Assembly (NCBI GenBank): GCA_903903985.1
Contig: CAIVAT010000022.1
Location: 1-64,000, forward strand
Reading direction: 5' to 3'
DNA length: 64,000 bases
Source: an uncultured Bacteroidales bacterium
GTDB lineage: Bacteria; Bacteroidota; Bacteroidia; Bacteroidales; FEN-979
Shown: one piece after another, positions 37,241 through 48,056 of the stretch
Position numbering within the stretch: the first letter of the stretch is position 1
Layout: every line of letters starts with the position of its first letter
Notes under the pieces: model-generated
What the model was told of the DNA's origin: nothing
Database searches by the model: none
Seen by the model: only the letters and a program-made list of their open reading frames with translations
Position numbers and translations under genes: made by a program

Positions 37241-38704
37241 ATGAAAAAGCTGATTTTTCTTTCGATCATATTTTTTATCGCCATCTCCTTCAATTCCTGC
37301 AAGAAGTTCCTTGATGTTCAACCTGTTTCAGAAGGTATTGCAGCGACAAACAGCTCTGATTCCGTCCCTTATAAAACGGCAAATGAAATAGAAGCTGCAC
37401 TTGCAGGCGTTTATGCCGGCTTTAAAAATGAATATTTTGAGCTTGACTATTTTGTCAATGGCGATGCCCAGTCAGACGATGCTTATGCCGGGGCCGACAA
37501 TCCGGCTAATTTCCAGATTGACGATTTTAAAATTGATGCAACCAACTCCAATGTTAGCCGCGACTGGGCCTATTTGTACTCCATCATTGGCAACGCGAAT
37601 TCCGTGATCAACAATGTTGACAATGTTCCCGACCCTGCACTCACGCAGGAACGCAAACTTCAGATTTTAGGCGAAGCTTCCTTCATCAGGGCTTTCATGT
37701 ATTTTCAACTTGTTCAGCAATGGGGTGATGTTCCGCTGCAACTTCAGGAGGTAAAGACCATCAGCGCGGATTTGTTGCCCGTAATCTATCCCCTCCTTTT
37801 CCCGGCACGTTCTCCCCAGGCAGATGTATACAAGCAAATCATCCTTGACCTTGAAACAGCGCTGGCAAATGTAACTCCCACCGCCGTTAACAAAGGTTAT
37901 ATCACTACCGGTGCTGTAAATGCAATGCTTGCAAAAGTGTATGCCACCCAGGAGCCGCATGATTATGCCAAAGTATTGACTTACTGCAACAATGTGATCG
38001 GCGGCGGCTATAGTTTGCTGCCCGATTACCACATGCTTTGGGACAACCAGCATGAAAATTCCGTTGAATCCATTTTCGAGATCAACTATACCGGGGGAAG
38101 CAATGACGGAAATTGGGGCGCTTCGATGTTTCGCGGGCTCGACTGGAAAAAATTCGACATCCCTTCAAACGACCTTGTGAAAGCATTTGATCAGGAACAG
38201 GATACCGTGCGAAAAAAAGCCTCCATCATCTTTCTCGATGTGACGGGAAAATGGTCCGATTCACACTGGCCCCAGAATAATTATCCTTTCCTGAATAAGT
38301 GGCACAATTTTGAAACAGGAAGTAACCAGAACTATATCTTCATCCGGCTGGCGGATATCATTCTGCTGAAAGCGGAAGCGCTGAATGAAACTGGAGATGT
38401 TGCCGGTGCAGCAATCCTGGTCAACCAGATCAGGACCCGGGCCAAACTGGCAAACACCACCGCCGGCACCCAGGATGCCATGCGACTGGCCATTGAAAAG
38501 GAACGCCGGCTCGAACTTGCCTTTGAAGGAATCCGCTGGTTCGATCTGAAGCGCACGGGCCGGGCTATCGATGTGATGAACAGTGCCACCGGCCCGAATG
38601 ATGTTCCCCTTGGGTACCATGTTACGCAGAACAATCTGGTCTTCCCGATACCCCAGGCGGAATTGGATAAAAATATGAAGTTGGTGCAAAACCCGGGGTA
38701 TTGA
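37241..38704 (+). CDS. RagB/SusD family nutrient-binding outer membrane lipoprotein
   Basis: Lipobox FNSCKKFLDVQPVSEG; C-term RLELAFEGIRWFDLKRTGRAIDVM...NNLVFPIPQAELDKNMKLVQNPGY. Confidence 0.95.
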   Translation: MKKLIFLSIIFFIAISFNSCKKFLDVQPVSEGIAATNSSDSVPYKTANEIEAALAGVYAGFKNEYFELDYFVNGDAQSDDAYAGADNPANFQIDDFKIDATNSNVSRDWAYLYSIIGNANSVINNVDNVPDPALTQERKLQILGEASFIRAFMYFQLVQQWGDVPLQLQEVKTISADLLPVIYPLLFPARSPQADVYKQIILDLETALANVTPTAVNKGYITTGAVNAMLAKVYATQEPHDYAKVLTYCNNVIGGGYSLLPDYHMLWDNQHENSVESIFEINYTGGSNDGNWGASMFRGLDWKKFDIPSNDLVKAFDQEQDTVRKKASIIFLDVTGKWSDSHWPQNNYPFLNKWHNFETGSNQNYIFIRLADIILLKAEALNETGDVAGAAILVNQIRTRAKLANTTAGTQDAMRLAIEKERRLELAFEGIRWFDLKRTGRAIDVMNSATGPNDVPLGYHVTQNNLVFPIPQAELDKNMKLVQNPGY

Positions 38705-38728
38705 TTGACCTCATCTTCCTGACCCTTT

Positions 38729-38787
38729 CCCCACCAAGGGAAGAGGGAGAAAGTCCCTCCCTTTTTGGGGAGGGATTTAGGGTGGGG
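38729..38787. repeat. GC-rich palindromic intergenic element (REP-like)
   Basis: Outer arms CCCCACC / GGTGGGG; inner TCCCTCCCtttttGGGGAGGGA. Confidence 0.5.
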
Positions 38788-38857
38788 CCTTCCCCAGACT
38801 GGGATATAGCGTGGGATTCAGATTTTTGAATAAACTTTTAGAATTGTTTTTTAGAAC

Positions 38858-40336
38858 ATGCAACATAATTATTTTTCGAAAAGCAGCGACCTCCTGGGCA
38901 TTTTGTTGACCCTGGTCATCTGTATTTCGTTGTTCAGTTGCAAAGCCAAAGAAAGCGCCGACCCGTCAGGTCCCGCCCCACCCTCCGGGGTTGGAAAAGT
39001 AAATGTCTGGCTTACCAAAGGAGACAAAACAAAACTTCTCAACAGGGAAGGAGACCTGCCAATCAGCAAGACCGCTTCCTCCGCCTGGCCTGTTATCAGG
39101 ATGGATACGGTTACCCGACATCAATCCATCGAAGGATTTGGTGCCGCCCTCACGGGCTCATCAGCCTATTTACTGCATAATAAGCTTAGTGATGGCGCCC
39201 GGCAGACCTTGTTGCGAAATTTATTTGACACGGTGAATGGCATTGGCATTTCCTATTTACGCATGACCATCGGGGCTTCCGATTTCTCGCTCTCCAATTT
39301 CACTTATGATGACCTGCCTTCAGGTGAAACTGATTTTCCCCTGCAACATTTTTCACTGGGAATGGATACAGTGGATGTGATCCCGATGATGAAAACAATT
39401 CTTCAGTTGTCGCCGGCCATTAAATTATTGGGATCCCCCTGGAGCCCACCTCCCTGGATGAAAACCAATGGCAGCATAAAGGGAGGAAAACTGAGAACAG
39501 ATTGCTATGATGTTTATGCCGACTATTTCATCAGGTACGTTCAGGAAATGAAAAACCACGGTATTACCATCGCTGCAATCACCCTCCAAAATGAACCGCT
39601 TTATGCAGCAGCCGGATACCCGTGTATGGAAATGCAACCGGGCGATCAGTCTGAATTTATTAAAAACCATCTTGGACCGAAATTTCAAACAGGCGGTATC
39701 CATACCCAAATTATCATTTACGATCACAATTGGGACAATACAACCTACGCGATATCGATACTCAATGATGCGGCTGCCAAACAGTTTATTACCGGCTCAG
39801 CTTTTCACGGCTACAGTGGCGATGTATCCGCCATGAGTTCGGTTCATGCTGCCCATCCTGATAAAGGTCTCTATTTTACAGAAATATCCGGAGGTACCTG
39901 GGCGACAAATTTCGGGGATAACCTGATGTGGAATATGAAAAATATCTTTATCGGGGCAACACAGAACTGGTCGAAATGCGCGTTGCTCTGGAACCTTGCA
40001 CTGGATCAGCAGGGAGGGCCGCATGAAAACGGTTCCTCTACCTGCCGGGGAGTGGTTACCATCAATTCGTCAAGCGGACTGGTTACTTTCAATGAAGAAT
40101 ACTATTCGATCGGCCATTTTTCAAAATTTGTCAGACCGGGAGCCGTAAGAGTCGCTTTGAGTTTACCTGCTGCCTTGACAGAATTCGGGGCTGTGGCCTT
40201 TGTAAACCCCGATGGATCAAAAGCGATCATCATATGCAATTACAGCGCTACCCAAAAAACAGTCAGCATTCAGCAAGGAGAAAATAATTTTTCATATTCA
40301 ATCCCGGCGCAATCCGTGGCTTCCATGACATGGTGA
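38858..40336 (+). CDS. GH30 family glycosyl hydrolase lipoprotein
   Basis: SIEGFGAALTGSSAYLL, LLGSPWSPPPWMKTNGSIKGG, acid/base ITLQNEPLY, nucleophile LYFTEISGGTW. Confidence 0.92.
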   Translation: MQHNYFSKSSDLLGILLTLVICISLFSCKAKESADPSGPAPPSGVGKVNVWLTKGDKTKLLNREGDLPISKTASSAWPVIRMDTVTRHQSIEGFGAALTGSSAYLLHNKLSDGARQTLLRNLFDTVNGIGISYLRMTIGASDFSLSNFTYDDLPSGETDFPLQHFSLGMDTVDVIPMMKTILQLSPAIKLLGSPWSPPPWMKTNGSIKGGKLRTDCYDVYADYFIRYVQEMKNHGITIAAITLQNEPLYAAAGYPCMEMQPGDQSEFIKNHLGPKFQTGGIHTQIIIYDHNWDNTTYAISILNDAAAKQFITGSAFHGYSGDVSAMSSVHAAHPDKGLYFTEISGGTWATNFGDNLMWNMKNIFIGATQNWSKCALLWNLALDQQGGPHENGSSTCRGVVTINSSSGLVTFNEEYYSIGHFSKFVRPGAVRVALSLPAALTEFGAVAFVNPDGSKAIIICNYSATQKTVSIQQGENNFSYSIPAQSVASMTW

Positions 40337-40415
40337 CGAAACAATCATTGACGAACAATAACCAAGAACACGAATCATTCAATCAATAATAACTATCAAT
40401 CTAAACAACAAAACC

Positions 40416-43400
40416 ATGAAAAAAAAGTACCACGATTATCTTAATCTCAGTACATTTACAAAGAGGCTGGCACTGTTGGCAGGTATTCTTTGGCTTGGCG
40501 TTACATCGCTGTTTGCGCAGAATACGTATCAGTACACCGGCACGGTGAGTGATAAAACAGGTGAAACCTTGCCTGGCGTCAGTGTAGTTATCAAAGGTAC
40601 CACGAATGGTGCAGCCACCGACATACAGGGAGCTTTTAAACTGACCTCTGCGAGGTCGACTGAAATTCTTGTCTTTTCCTTTGTCGGATATATTACACAG
40701 GAAATCGAAGCTCCGGCAGGTATTCCGCTTAAAGTTACATTGGCGAGCAGTACCGTAGGATTGTCTGAACTGGTGGTTATCGGTTACGGTACACAGAAAA
40801 AAAGCGTAGTAACCGGGGCTATTTCCAAAGTAAAAAGCGCCGACCTGGAGTACATGCCCATTGTTCGTATTGAACAGGCGTTGCAGGGCAGGACTACGGG
40901 TGTGAGTGTTGCTTCCAGTTCCGGTCAGCCTGGCGCTTCATCCACCGTCAGGGTGCGTGGAACCACTACGATCAATAACAGCAATCCGCTTTATGTTATT
41001 GATGGTGTTCCCATTGACAACGGAGGAATTGATTATCTGAATTCAGATGACATTGAATCCATCGAGGTATTGAAAGATGCTGCCTCGGCTGCCATTTACG
41101 GAACGCGTGCTGCCAGCGGGGTCATCATCGTTACTACAAAGAAAGGCAAAGGAGGTGCATTGAAGGTAGGTTCAGGCAGCATGCAGGTTAATTTTAATGC
41201 CTATTTCGGCACCCAATCACCTGCAAAAAAGCTGGACCTGCTGAATGCTACGGATTATGCGACCTTACGGAATGAAGCATCTGTCAATGGAGGCGGCCCG
41301 GTAATATTTGCTGATCCTCAATCCTATGGAACAGGGACAGACTGGCAAAGTACCATTTTCAATAATTCTGCCAGGATTCAGAATTACGAACTGAGCATCA
41401 GTGGGGGTAATGACAAATCAACTTATTATACTTCCATGGGATACTATTCCCAGGAAGGTGTGGTTGCCACTGACATTTCAAATTATAAAAGACTCAATCT
41501 GCGTTTCAACTCAACACATAAAGTTAAAGACTGGCTCAGGTTTGGCGATAACATCGGTTATACCCACATCAAAAGCCAGGGTTCTCTCAACACAAACAGC
41601 GAATATGGAGGCCCGCTCTCATCTGCCATCAACCTCGATCCCATCACGCCGATCATCATCACCGATCCGGCCGTTGCCAATGCCTCTCCATATAATAATC
41701 ATCCCGTCGTACGAGATGCAAATGGAAACCCTTATGGAATTTCACAATACGTTGGCCAGGAAATGACAAATCCGCTGGCTTATATTCAAACCCACCTTGG
41801 AAATTTCGGATGGTCCGACAACCTCGTCGGTAACATTTATGCTGAAATTGAGCCAATCAAGGGGTTCAAGGTTAAATCGGATGTTGGTGCCAAACTGGCC
41901 TTTTACGGGGATGAAAGTTTTGCCCCGGTATGCTATCTGAATGCTTCCACCTCTACCTCCGTAAACTCCTATTACCGTGCCAATAACAGGGGATTGATCT
42001 GGAACTGGGAAAATACCGCTTCTTATACCAGGAGTTTCGGCAAGCATAACGGTACCATCCTCATTGGAACAAGCGCCTATGTTGAAAATTACATCGGGGT
42101 CAATGCAACGTTCAGAAACCTGCCGGTCAACACCTTCGATGAAGCCTCCATGAATTACAATGTTGTAGCAACCGACAGGATTGGTGGCGGATGGGAAACG
42201 CCTGACCATAAAGTCAGTTCCCTCTTTGCCCGTTTGATATACAATTATAATGAAAAGTACCTGTTTACCGGCATTATCCGCCGTGACGGTTCTTCCAGGT
42301 TTGGAAGCAACAATAAATATGGTATTTTCCCATCAGCCTCCGTGGGCTGGGTGGCCTCACGCGAATCGTTCTGGCCGGAAAACAAAGTTGTCACTTTTGT
42401 GAAGATCCGTGGCTCCTATGGGGTGAATGGAAATGATAATATTGGTGATTTTCAATATGTTTCAACCGTGGGAGGAGGACGAAACTATACTTTTGGAAAT
42501 GACGGTTATGTCATCGGCTATAGTCCGAATGCACCAGCGAATCCCGATCTGAAATGGGAACAAACCAGTCAGCTGGATCTCGGTTTCGAAACTACTTTTT
42601 TTGAGAATCTTACCCTCGTATTTGACTGGTTTAATAAAAGCACCACCGGCATGCTTCAACCGGTCATATTGCCGGGTTATGTTGGAGCAGCAGGAGCCCC
42701 AACCGGAAACGTGGGTTCGATGACCAACAAAGGCGTTGAACTTGAATTGGGCTACCATAAAAAATTCGGGGAATTCGACCTGAAGTTCAGTGGAAATGGC
42801 TCTTACCTGAAAAATGAGATAACCGACCTGGGAACAGTGGATTACATTTCGGGCGCCACGTTCCAGTCGAGTGCTTACGAGATAAGCCGTTTGGCGGTCG
42901 GACACCCCATCGGCGCTTTCTACGGTTTTCAAGTACTCGACATTTTCCAGTCCATGTCAAAAGTCCAGGCTTATGTTGATAAAAACGGTAACATGATCCA
43001 GCCCAATGCCAAGCCGGGCGATTTTCGTTTTGCAGATCTGGATGGCAACGGGAAGATTGATGCAAACGACCGTACTTTTATTGGTGATCCTACACCGACA
43101 TGGTCATATGGGTTTACTCTGAATCTTGCTTTCAAGGGCATTGACCTACTGGTATTCGGGCAAGGTGTTGCAGGCAATGATGTTTTCAATGGTTTACGTC
43201 GTCTGGACATTCCTACTGCCAACTGGACATCCGATGCAATGGGCCGCTGGCACGGGACCGGCACTTCAACGGATTACCCCAGACTGGTGGTTGGAGACCC
43301 GAACGGAAATTTCAGCAAACCATCCACTTTCTTTTTAACCAATGGCTCCTATTTCAGGTTTAAAACCATTCAGCTGGGTTACACCCTCCCGAAAAAGGTC

Positions 43401-43574
43401 ATGGACAAAATAGGATTGCAACTGATCCGTGTATATGTGAGCGCCAACAACCTTGTTACCTTCACGAAATACCAGGGATATGACCCGGAAATCGGCGGAA
43501 GCAGTTATGGCATCGACCGCGGCGTTTATCCGCAGGCCCGTTCGTTTATGATCGGATTAACTGTAACTATTTAG
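40416..43574 (+). CDS. SusC/RagA family TonB-linked outer membrane protein
   Basis: YTGTVSDKTGETLPGVSVVIKGTTNGAATDIQGAF; SELVVIGYGTQKKSVVTGAIS; NPLYVIDGVPIDNGGIDYLNSDDIESIEVLKDAASAAIYGTRAASGVIIVTTKKGK. Confidence 0.96.
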   Translation: MKKKYHDYLNLSTFTKRLALLAGILWLGVTSLFAQNTYQYTGTVSDKTGETLPGVSVVIKGTTNGAATDIQGAFKLTSARSTEILVFSFVGYITQEIEAPAGIPLKVTLASSTVGLSELVVIGYGTQKKSVVTGAISKVKSADLEYMPIVRIEQALQGRTTGVSVASSSGQPGASSTVRVRGTTTINNSNPLYVIDGVPIDNGGIDYLNSDDIESIEVLKDAASAAIYGTRAASGVIIVTTKKGKGGALKVGSGSMQVNFNAYFGTQSPAKKLDLLNATDYATLRNEASVNGGGPVIFADPQSYGTGTDWQSTIFNNSARIQNYELSISGGNDKSTYYTSMGYYSQEGVVATDISNYKRLNLRFNSTHKVKDWLRFGDNIGYTHIKSQGSLNTNSEYGGPLSSAINLDPITPIIITDPAVANASPYNNHPVVRDANGNPYGISQYVGQEMTNPLAYIQTHLGNFGWSDNLVGNIYAEIEPIKGFKVKSDVGAKLAFYGDESFAPVCYLNASTSTSVNSYYRANNRGLIWNWENTASYTRSFGKHNGTILIGTSAYVENYIGVNATFRNLPVNTFDEASMNYNVVATDRIGGGWETPDHKVSSLFARLIYNYNEKYLFTGIIRRDGSSRFGSNNKYGIFPSASVGWVASRESFWPENKVVTFVKIRGSYGVNGNDNIGDFQYVSTVGGGRNYTFGNDGYVIGYSPNAPANPDLKWEQTSQLDLGFETTFFENLTLVFDWFNKSTTGMLQPVILPGYVGAAGAPTGNVGSMTNKGVELELGYHKKFGEFDLKFSGNGSYLKNEITDLGTVDYISGATFQSSAYEISRLAVGHPIGAFYGFQVLDIFQSMSKVQAYVDKNGNMIQPNAKPGDFRFADLDGNGKIDANDRTFIGDPTPTWSYGFTLNLAFKGIDLLVFGQGVAGNDVFNGLRRLDIPTANWTSDAMGRWHGTGTSTDYPRLVVGDPNGNFSKPSTFFLTNGSYFRFKTIQLGYTLPKKVMDKIGLQLIRVYVSANNLVTFTKYQGYDPEIGGSSYGIDRGVYPQARSFMIGLTVTI

Positions 43575-43586
43575 TCACTTTTTAAA

Positions 43587-45083
43587 ATGAAGACAATGAA
43601 AAATTATAAAATATACCTCGGAATTTTGATCCTGGGAGTTTTCATCCTGAACTCCTGCTCAAAAAGTTTCCTGGAAGTAGAGCCAAAAGGCACCACACTG
43701 GAAACCAATTATTATAAAAACGCAGATGAAGCATACAAGGGCCTGGTTTCATGCTATGATCCTTTGGGAACCGAATGCGGGGTCACTTACTCGAATAAAA
43801 TAGGACCGCTCAATTCCGCCTCCGATGATTGTTACGCAGGTGGCGGCAGTTCCTCGGATGTACCTGCCTGGCAGGTTTGGAATAACTACACCATCGATGC
43901 CGCAACCGGAATACAGGCTGATTTCTGGAGCAGAAATTTCACCGGGGTTTACAGGTCGAACACCCTCCTGTCAAAACTTCCCGCAGTGCCTATGGATGAA
44001 ACCCTGAAAGCAAGATACATTGCAGAATGTAAATTTTTACGTGCCTATTTCTATTTTGACCTGGTGCGCCTGTTTAAAAATGTACCCTTGTTCACCAGCC
44101 CGCTTCCGCCCAGTGAATATTTTAATGTCGTTCAGGCCACCCCGGAAGCAGTTTATGCACAGGTGGAGAAAGACCTGACCGAGGCAATAATTGACCTGCC
44201 GGATGCAGTCACTCCCGACGAAAATGGCCGCGCCACCTCAATGGCTGCACGGGCCTTACTCGGGAAAGTGATCCTGTATCAGAATAATGAAAGCCGCATG
44301 CAGATTGCTGCAGACCTTTTTGAGATCGTAAATTCGTCCCCGAATTATCATTTGCAGGCAGATTATGGCCAGATTTTCCGTCCCGATAATAAATTCAACA
44401 GCGAGTCCATTTTCGAAATTGTTCATACAGCCCAGGCCCTGTCAGGCTGGGGATCATGGCCAAATTTCGAAGGCAATGTCTATACACAGATGGTTGGTCC
44501 GCGCGCTTATACCGGCCCGACTTTTAAGGCCGGGTATGGATTTAACCCGATCACTCCCGAACTGGTCAATTTCATGAAAAACGATCCAAGGTATAAATAT
44601 ACCATCGTAAACATCGACAGCATGAAAACTGCCGGGCTGTGTACTTATGAAAAAAGTTATCAGAACACGGGGTACTTTACGTTAAAATTTGCCCCATTGG
44701 CTGAATTTTATTCCACCATCGGAGGAGACCCTGTTCTAAACTATCCCAACGATGTCATGGAAATCCGCCTGGCCGACACCTACCTGATGGAAGCAGAAGC
44801 ATTGGTGCGCGGGAACGGAAATTTAGCAAAGGCCCAGGATTATCTTGACCGCGTGCGTGCCCGTGTCGGACTTTCCCCTGTACCTGTCACGCTTGATAAC
44901 ATTAAAAAAGAACGTCGACTGGAACTCGCTACGGAAGGCCATCGCTGGTTTGACCTGGTCCGTTGGGGAGATGCAGCAACCGCTTTGGCATCCAAGGGCT
45001 TTACTCAGAATAAAAATGAGATATTGCCCATTCCGCTTGCTGAACTTACGAATACAAAACTGAAGCAAAATCCCGGGTATTGA
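43587..45083 (+). CDS. RagB/SusD family nutrient-binding outer membrane lipoprotein
   Basis: Lipobox LNSCSKSFLEVEPKGT; RRLELATEGHRWFDLVRWGDA...ILPIPLAELTNTKLKQNPGY. Confidence 0.95.
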   Translation: MKTMKNYKIYLGILILGVFILNSCSKSFLEVEPKGTTLETNYYKNADEAYKGLVSCYDPLGTECGVTYSNKIGPLNSASDDCYAGGGSSSDVPAWQVWNNYTIDAATGIQADFWSRNFTGVYRSNTLLSKLPAVPMDETLKARYIAECKFLRAYFYFDLVRLFKNVPLFTSPLPPSEYFNVVQATPEAVYAQVEKDLTEAIIDLPDAVTPDENGRATSMAARALLGKVILYQNNESRMQIAADLFEIVNSSPNYHLQADYGQIFRPDNKFNSESIFEIVHTAQALSGWGSWPNFEGNVYTQMVGPRAYTGPTFKAGYGFNPITPELVNFMKNDPRYKYTIVNIDSMKTAGLCTYEKSYQNTGYFTLKFAPLAEFYSTIGGDPVLNYPNDVMEIRLADTYLMEAEALVRGNGNLAKAQDYLDRVRARVGLSPVPVTLDNIKKERRLELATEGHRWFDLVRWGDAATALASKGFTQNKNEILPIPLAELTNTKLKQNPGY

Positions 45084-45093
45084 TTTGTAAAAA

Positions 45094-45224
45094 TTTCACG
45101 CGGATTTCCGCAGATTATTTCACGCAGATTTTCGCAGATTACTGCGCAGATTTTCGCAGAGAAAATTTCTTACAACAAATTTCTGCGACTGTCTGCACCA
45201 AAAAATCCGCGAAATCTGCGTGAA
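45094..45224. repeat. Intergenic CGCAGATT-type repeat cluster with terminal inverted copy
   Basis: TTTCACGCGGATTTCCGCAGATTATTTCACGCAGATTTTCGCAGATTACTGCGCAGATTTTCGCAGAG ... CCGCGAAATCTGCGTGAA. Confidence 0.8.
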
Positions 45225-45284
45225 CTATTTTAATGATTACCAGGGAAATACTGGCAAAGATGTCATAGGATCGAAAGAAAACAC

Positions 45285-48017
45285 ATGAAGAAATCACTTT
45301 TGCTGTTATTGGCTATTTCGCTGAATATTACGCTGCTGGCCCAGGGATTGAAACGGAGCGGGACAAAAATTGTTGATCAAAACAACCATGAAGTCATCTT
45401 GCGTGGCATGGGACTGGGCGGCTGGATGCTTCAGGAGCCATACATGATGGAAATGAGTGGTTTCGCCAGCGCCCAGTGGGAGATAAAATCAAAAATCCAG
45501 GATCTCATCGGACCAGCCAATACGGAAGCATTTTATAATGCCTGGCATGCCAATCACTGCACTAAAAAAGATATCGATTCCCTGGCCGCCTGGGGATTCA
45601 ATTCTGTGCGGCTCCCGATGCATTATAATTTGTTTACCTTGCCTGTGGAAGAGGAACCTGTGCCCGGAACCCAAACCTGGCTTAACAAAGGATTTGCCCT
45701 GACGGATAGTTTGATCAAATGGTGCTCGGCCAGGCATATGTATGTCATACTCGATTTGCATGCAGCACCGGGGGGCCAGGGGAAGGACTATGCCATATGC
45801 GATGGCAATCCCGCGAAACCATCCCTTTGGGAGAGCGATGCCAACAGGCAAAAAGCCATCGCCCTGTGGAAAAAAATTGCCATGCGTTATGTGAATGAGC
45901 CCTGGGTCGGAGCCTACGACCTGATCAATGAACCCAACTGGAGCTTTACAACCGGTGGAAATCAGAATGGATGCTCTGAAACTTCGAATGCCCCCCTTCG
46001 GCAGTTATATATTGACATTACGAATGCCATCCGGCAGGTTGATCCGGTTCACATGATCATCATTGAAGGCAATTGCTGGGGAAACAACTATGCAGGAATG
46101 TTCCCTTTGTGGGATGCAAACATGGCTTTGAGTTTTCATAAATACTGGTCGTACAATGATCAGAATTCCATCCAGGGGATCATGAACCTCAGAAGCCAGT
46201 ATAATGTTCCGATATGGATGGGAGAATCGGGAGAAAACTCAAATGTCTGGTTTAAAGATGCCATCCAGCTTGTTGAGAAAAATAAAATCGGCTGGGCATG
46301 GTGGCCGCTGAAGAAGATCAATTCCGTAGTCAACCCGATGACCATTGTGAAAACACCTCAATACCAAACTTTACTGGACTATTGGAACAATGGCGGAACA
46401 GCACCCTCATCAGGGTTTGCAACCTACACTTTGATGCAAATGGCAACCAATGCTAAAATCGAAAATTGCATTTTTCGCAAGGATGTCATTGATGCCATGT
46501 TCCGGCAGGTTACTGATTCAACTACCCGGCCTTTTGCCAACCATACCGTTCCTGGAATTGTCCATTCATCCGATTACGACCTGGGAACCAATGGCAAAGC
46601 TTATTCTGATACTGATGTTGCCACCTACCAGGTATCCACTGGTACCTATACCGACTGGAATAGCGGCTATGCGTACAGAAACGATGGCGTGGATATTGAA
46701 ACATCGATGGACCCAATGCTCCTTTCGAACGGGTATGATGTAGGCTGGACCGCTGACAATGAATGGTTGCAATATACCGCCAAGGTTGATTCAACGGCAG
46801 CTTATAATGTACAGGTCCGTTATGCAGGACTGGCCGGTCCTGTTGTCAAACTGGAGGCCAATGATGTGGATATAACAGGTTCACTGGCCGTTCCAACCAC
46901 CGGTGGAAATCAGATCTGGAGCAACAGTTTATTTAATGACGTGATTCTCTATAAAGGCACAAAAAAATTGAAAGTTGTGTTCGAAAAAGGTGGAATGAAC
47001 CTCGGGTTTCTTGGGTTTTCGATCAGTAAAAAACTTTCTGACGTTCCTTTTAAACCGGTTTCTGCCGGCACATCCGAAGTGGGGAACCCGATCACCATCA
47101 GTTTTAACAAAATGGTTGTGGATACTTCTGTTTCTTCGGCTGGTTTCAGTTGCACCCTGAATGGCAATCCAGTAACTGTTTCGGGCCTGGGGATGGGCAA
47201 TAACTCCTTCCAGGTTGTTTTCAACATTGAGCAGCAAATAGTGGATGGGGATACCATCAAGCTCAGCTATTCCGGTGGCCGCGTTATGGCTACCGACGGA
47301 ACCATGCTTGAAAAATTCTCAAACCTGGTGGTAAAAAACAACCTGCCTTTAAACCTTCGGGTACCTGGTAAAATTGAAGCGGAGGCATTCAGCTTAAACC
47401 AGGGACTAAGCCTCGAAGCTTGCACCGATATTGGTGGCGGAGAGGATGTCGGGTTTACCGATCCCGGTGATTACCTCGACTATCAGATCAAAGTGGCGAA
47501 GACGGCCAAATACAACATGGAAATACGGGTCGCCAGCCTGAATACTACCGGGATCATCCAGGCGCAACAGTTAAATGACCAGGGCATGGTGCTCAACTTC
47601 AGCACCATCTACCTGCCGGTTACGGGAGGATGGCAAACTTGGAAAAGCATCGTCGCCGAAATGTCTCTGACCGAAGGCATCGGCAGGTTGCGGATTAAAA
47701 TACTGAAGAAAGAGTTCAATCTGAATTGGTACAAATTCTCAGAAAAAGGGGTAGGTACCATCGAACTGAAACCTGGTGAATTAGTAGTTTATCCAAACCC
47801 GGTGAATGATGAGCTGACCATTGAAATTCCAAACTCCATCGGACAGGATAAAACATTGATATTCCGCAATCTGAACGGTGTTGTGGTGAAGACAATGGAA
47901 TTTACCGGTTCAGACGGACCCCGGCAGGTCTATGTCGGCGACATCCCGAAAGGATTCTATTTTTTGGAGGTGGATATTTCGGGAATCATCCACCGGACTA
48001 AATTAATTGTGCAATAG
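45285..48017 (+). CDS. GH5 family glucanase with two CBM6-like modules and T9SS sorting domain
   Basis: GMGLGGWMLQEPYMM; acid/base YDLINEPNWS; nucleophile IWMGESGENS; CBM6-like GYDVGWTADNEWLQYTAKV and GFTDPGDYLDYQIKV; C-term VVYPNPVNDELTIEI. Confidence 0.9.
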   Translation: MKKSLLLLLAISLNITLLAQGLKRSGTKIVDQNNHEVILRGMGLGGWMLQEPYMMEMSGFASAQWEIKSKIQDLIGPANTEAFYNAWHANHCTKKDIDSLAAWGFNSVRLPMHYNLFTLPVEEEPVPGTQTWLNKGFALTDSLIKWCSARHMYVILDLHAAPGGQGKDYAICDGNPAKPSLWESDANRQKAIALWKKIAMRYVNEPWVGAYDLINEPNWSFTTGGNQNGCSETSNAPLRQLYIDITNAIRQVDPVHMIIIEGNCWGNNYAGMFPLWDANMALSFHKYWSYNDQNSIQGIMNLRSQYNVPIWMGESGENSNVWFKDAIQLVEKNKIGWAWWPLKKINSVVNPMTIVKTPQYQTLLDYWNNGGTAPSSGFATYTLMQMATNAKIENCIFRKDVIDAMFRQVTDSTTRPFANHTVPGIVHSSDYDLGTNGKAYSDTDVATYQVSTGTYTDWNSGYAYRNDGVDIETSMDPMLLSNGYDVGWTADNEWLQYTAKVDSTAAYNVQVRYAGLAGPVVKLEANDVDITGSLAVPTTGGNQIWSNSLFNDVILYKGTKKLKVVFEKGGMNLGFLGFSISKKLSDVPFKPVSAGTSEVGNPITISFNKMVVDTSVSSAGFSCTLNGNPVTVSGLGMGNNSFQVVFNIEQQIVDGDTIKLSYSGGRVMATDGTMLEKFSNLVVKNNLPLNLRVPGKIEAEAFSLNQGLSLEACTDIGGGEDVGFTDPGDYLDYQIKVAKTAKYNMEIRVASLNTTGIIQAQQLNDQGMVLNFSTIYLPVTGGWQTWKSIVAEMSLTEGIGRLRIKILKKEFNLNWYKFSEKGVGTIELKPGELVVYPNPVNDELTIEIPNSIGQDKTLIFRNLNGVVVKTMEFTGSDGPRQVYVGDIPKGFYFLEVDISGIIHRTKLIVQ

Positions 48018-48056
48018 AATGCCCACCCATGCCCTCTCCATGCCAGCAGGGAGGGG

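Noticed and set aside
41742-42932. Long minus-strand ORFs inside the second SusC gene
   Set aside because: Antisense shadows of the SusC frame.
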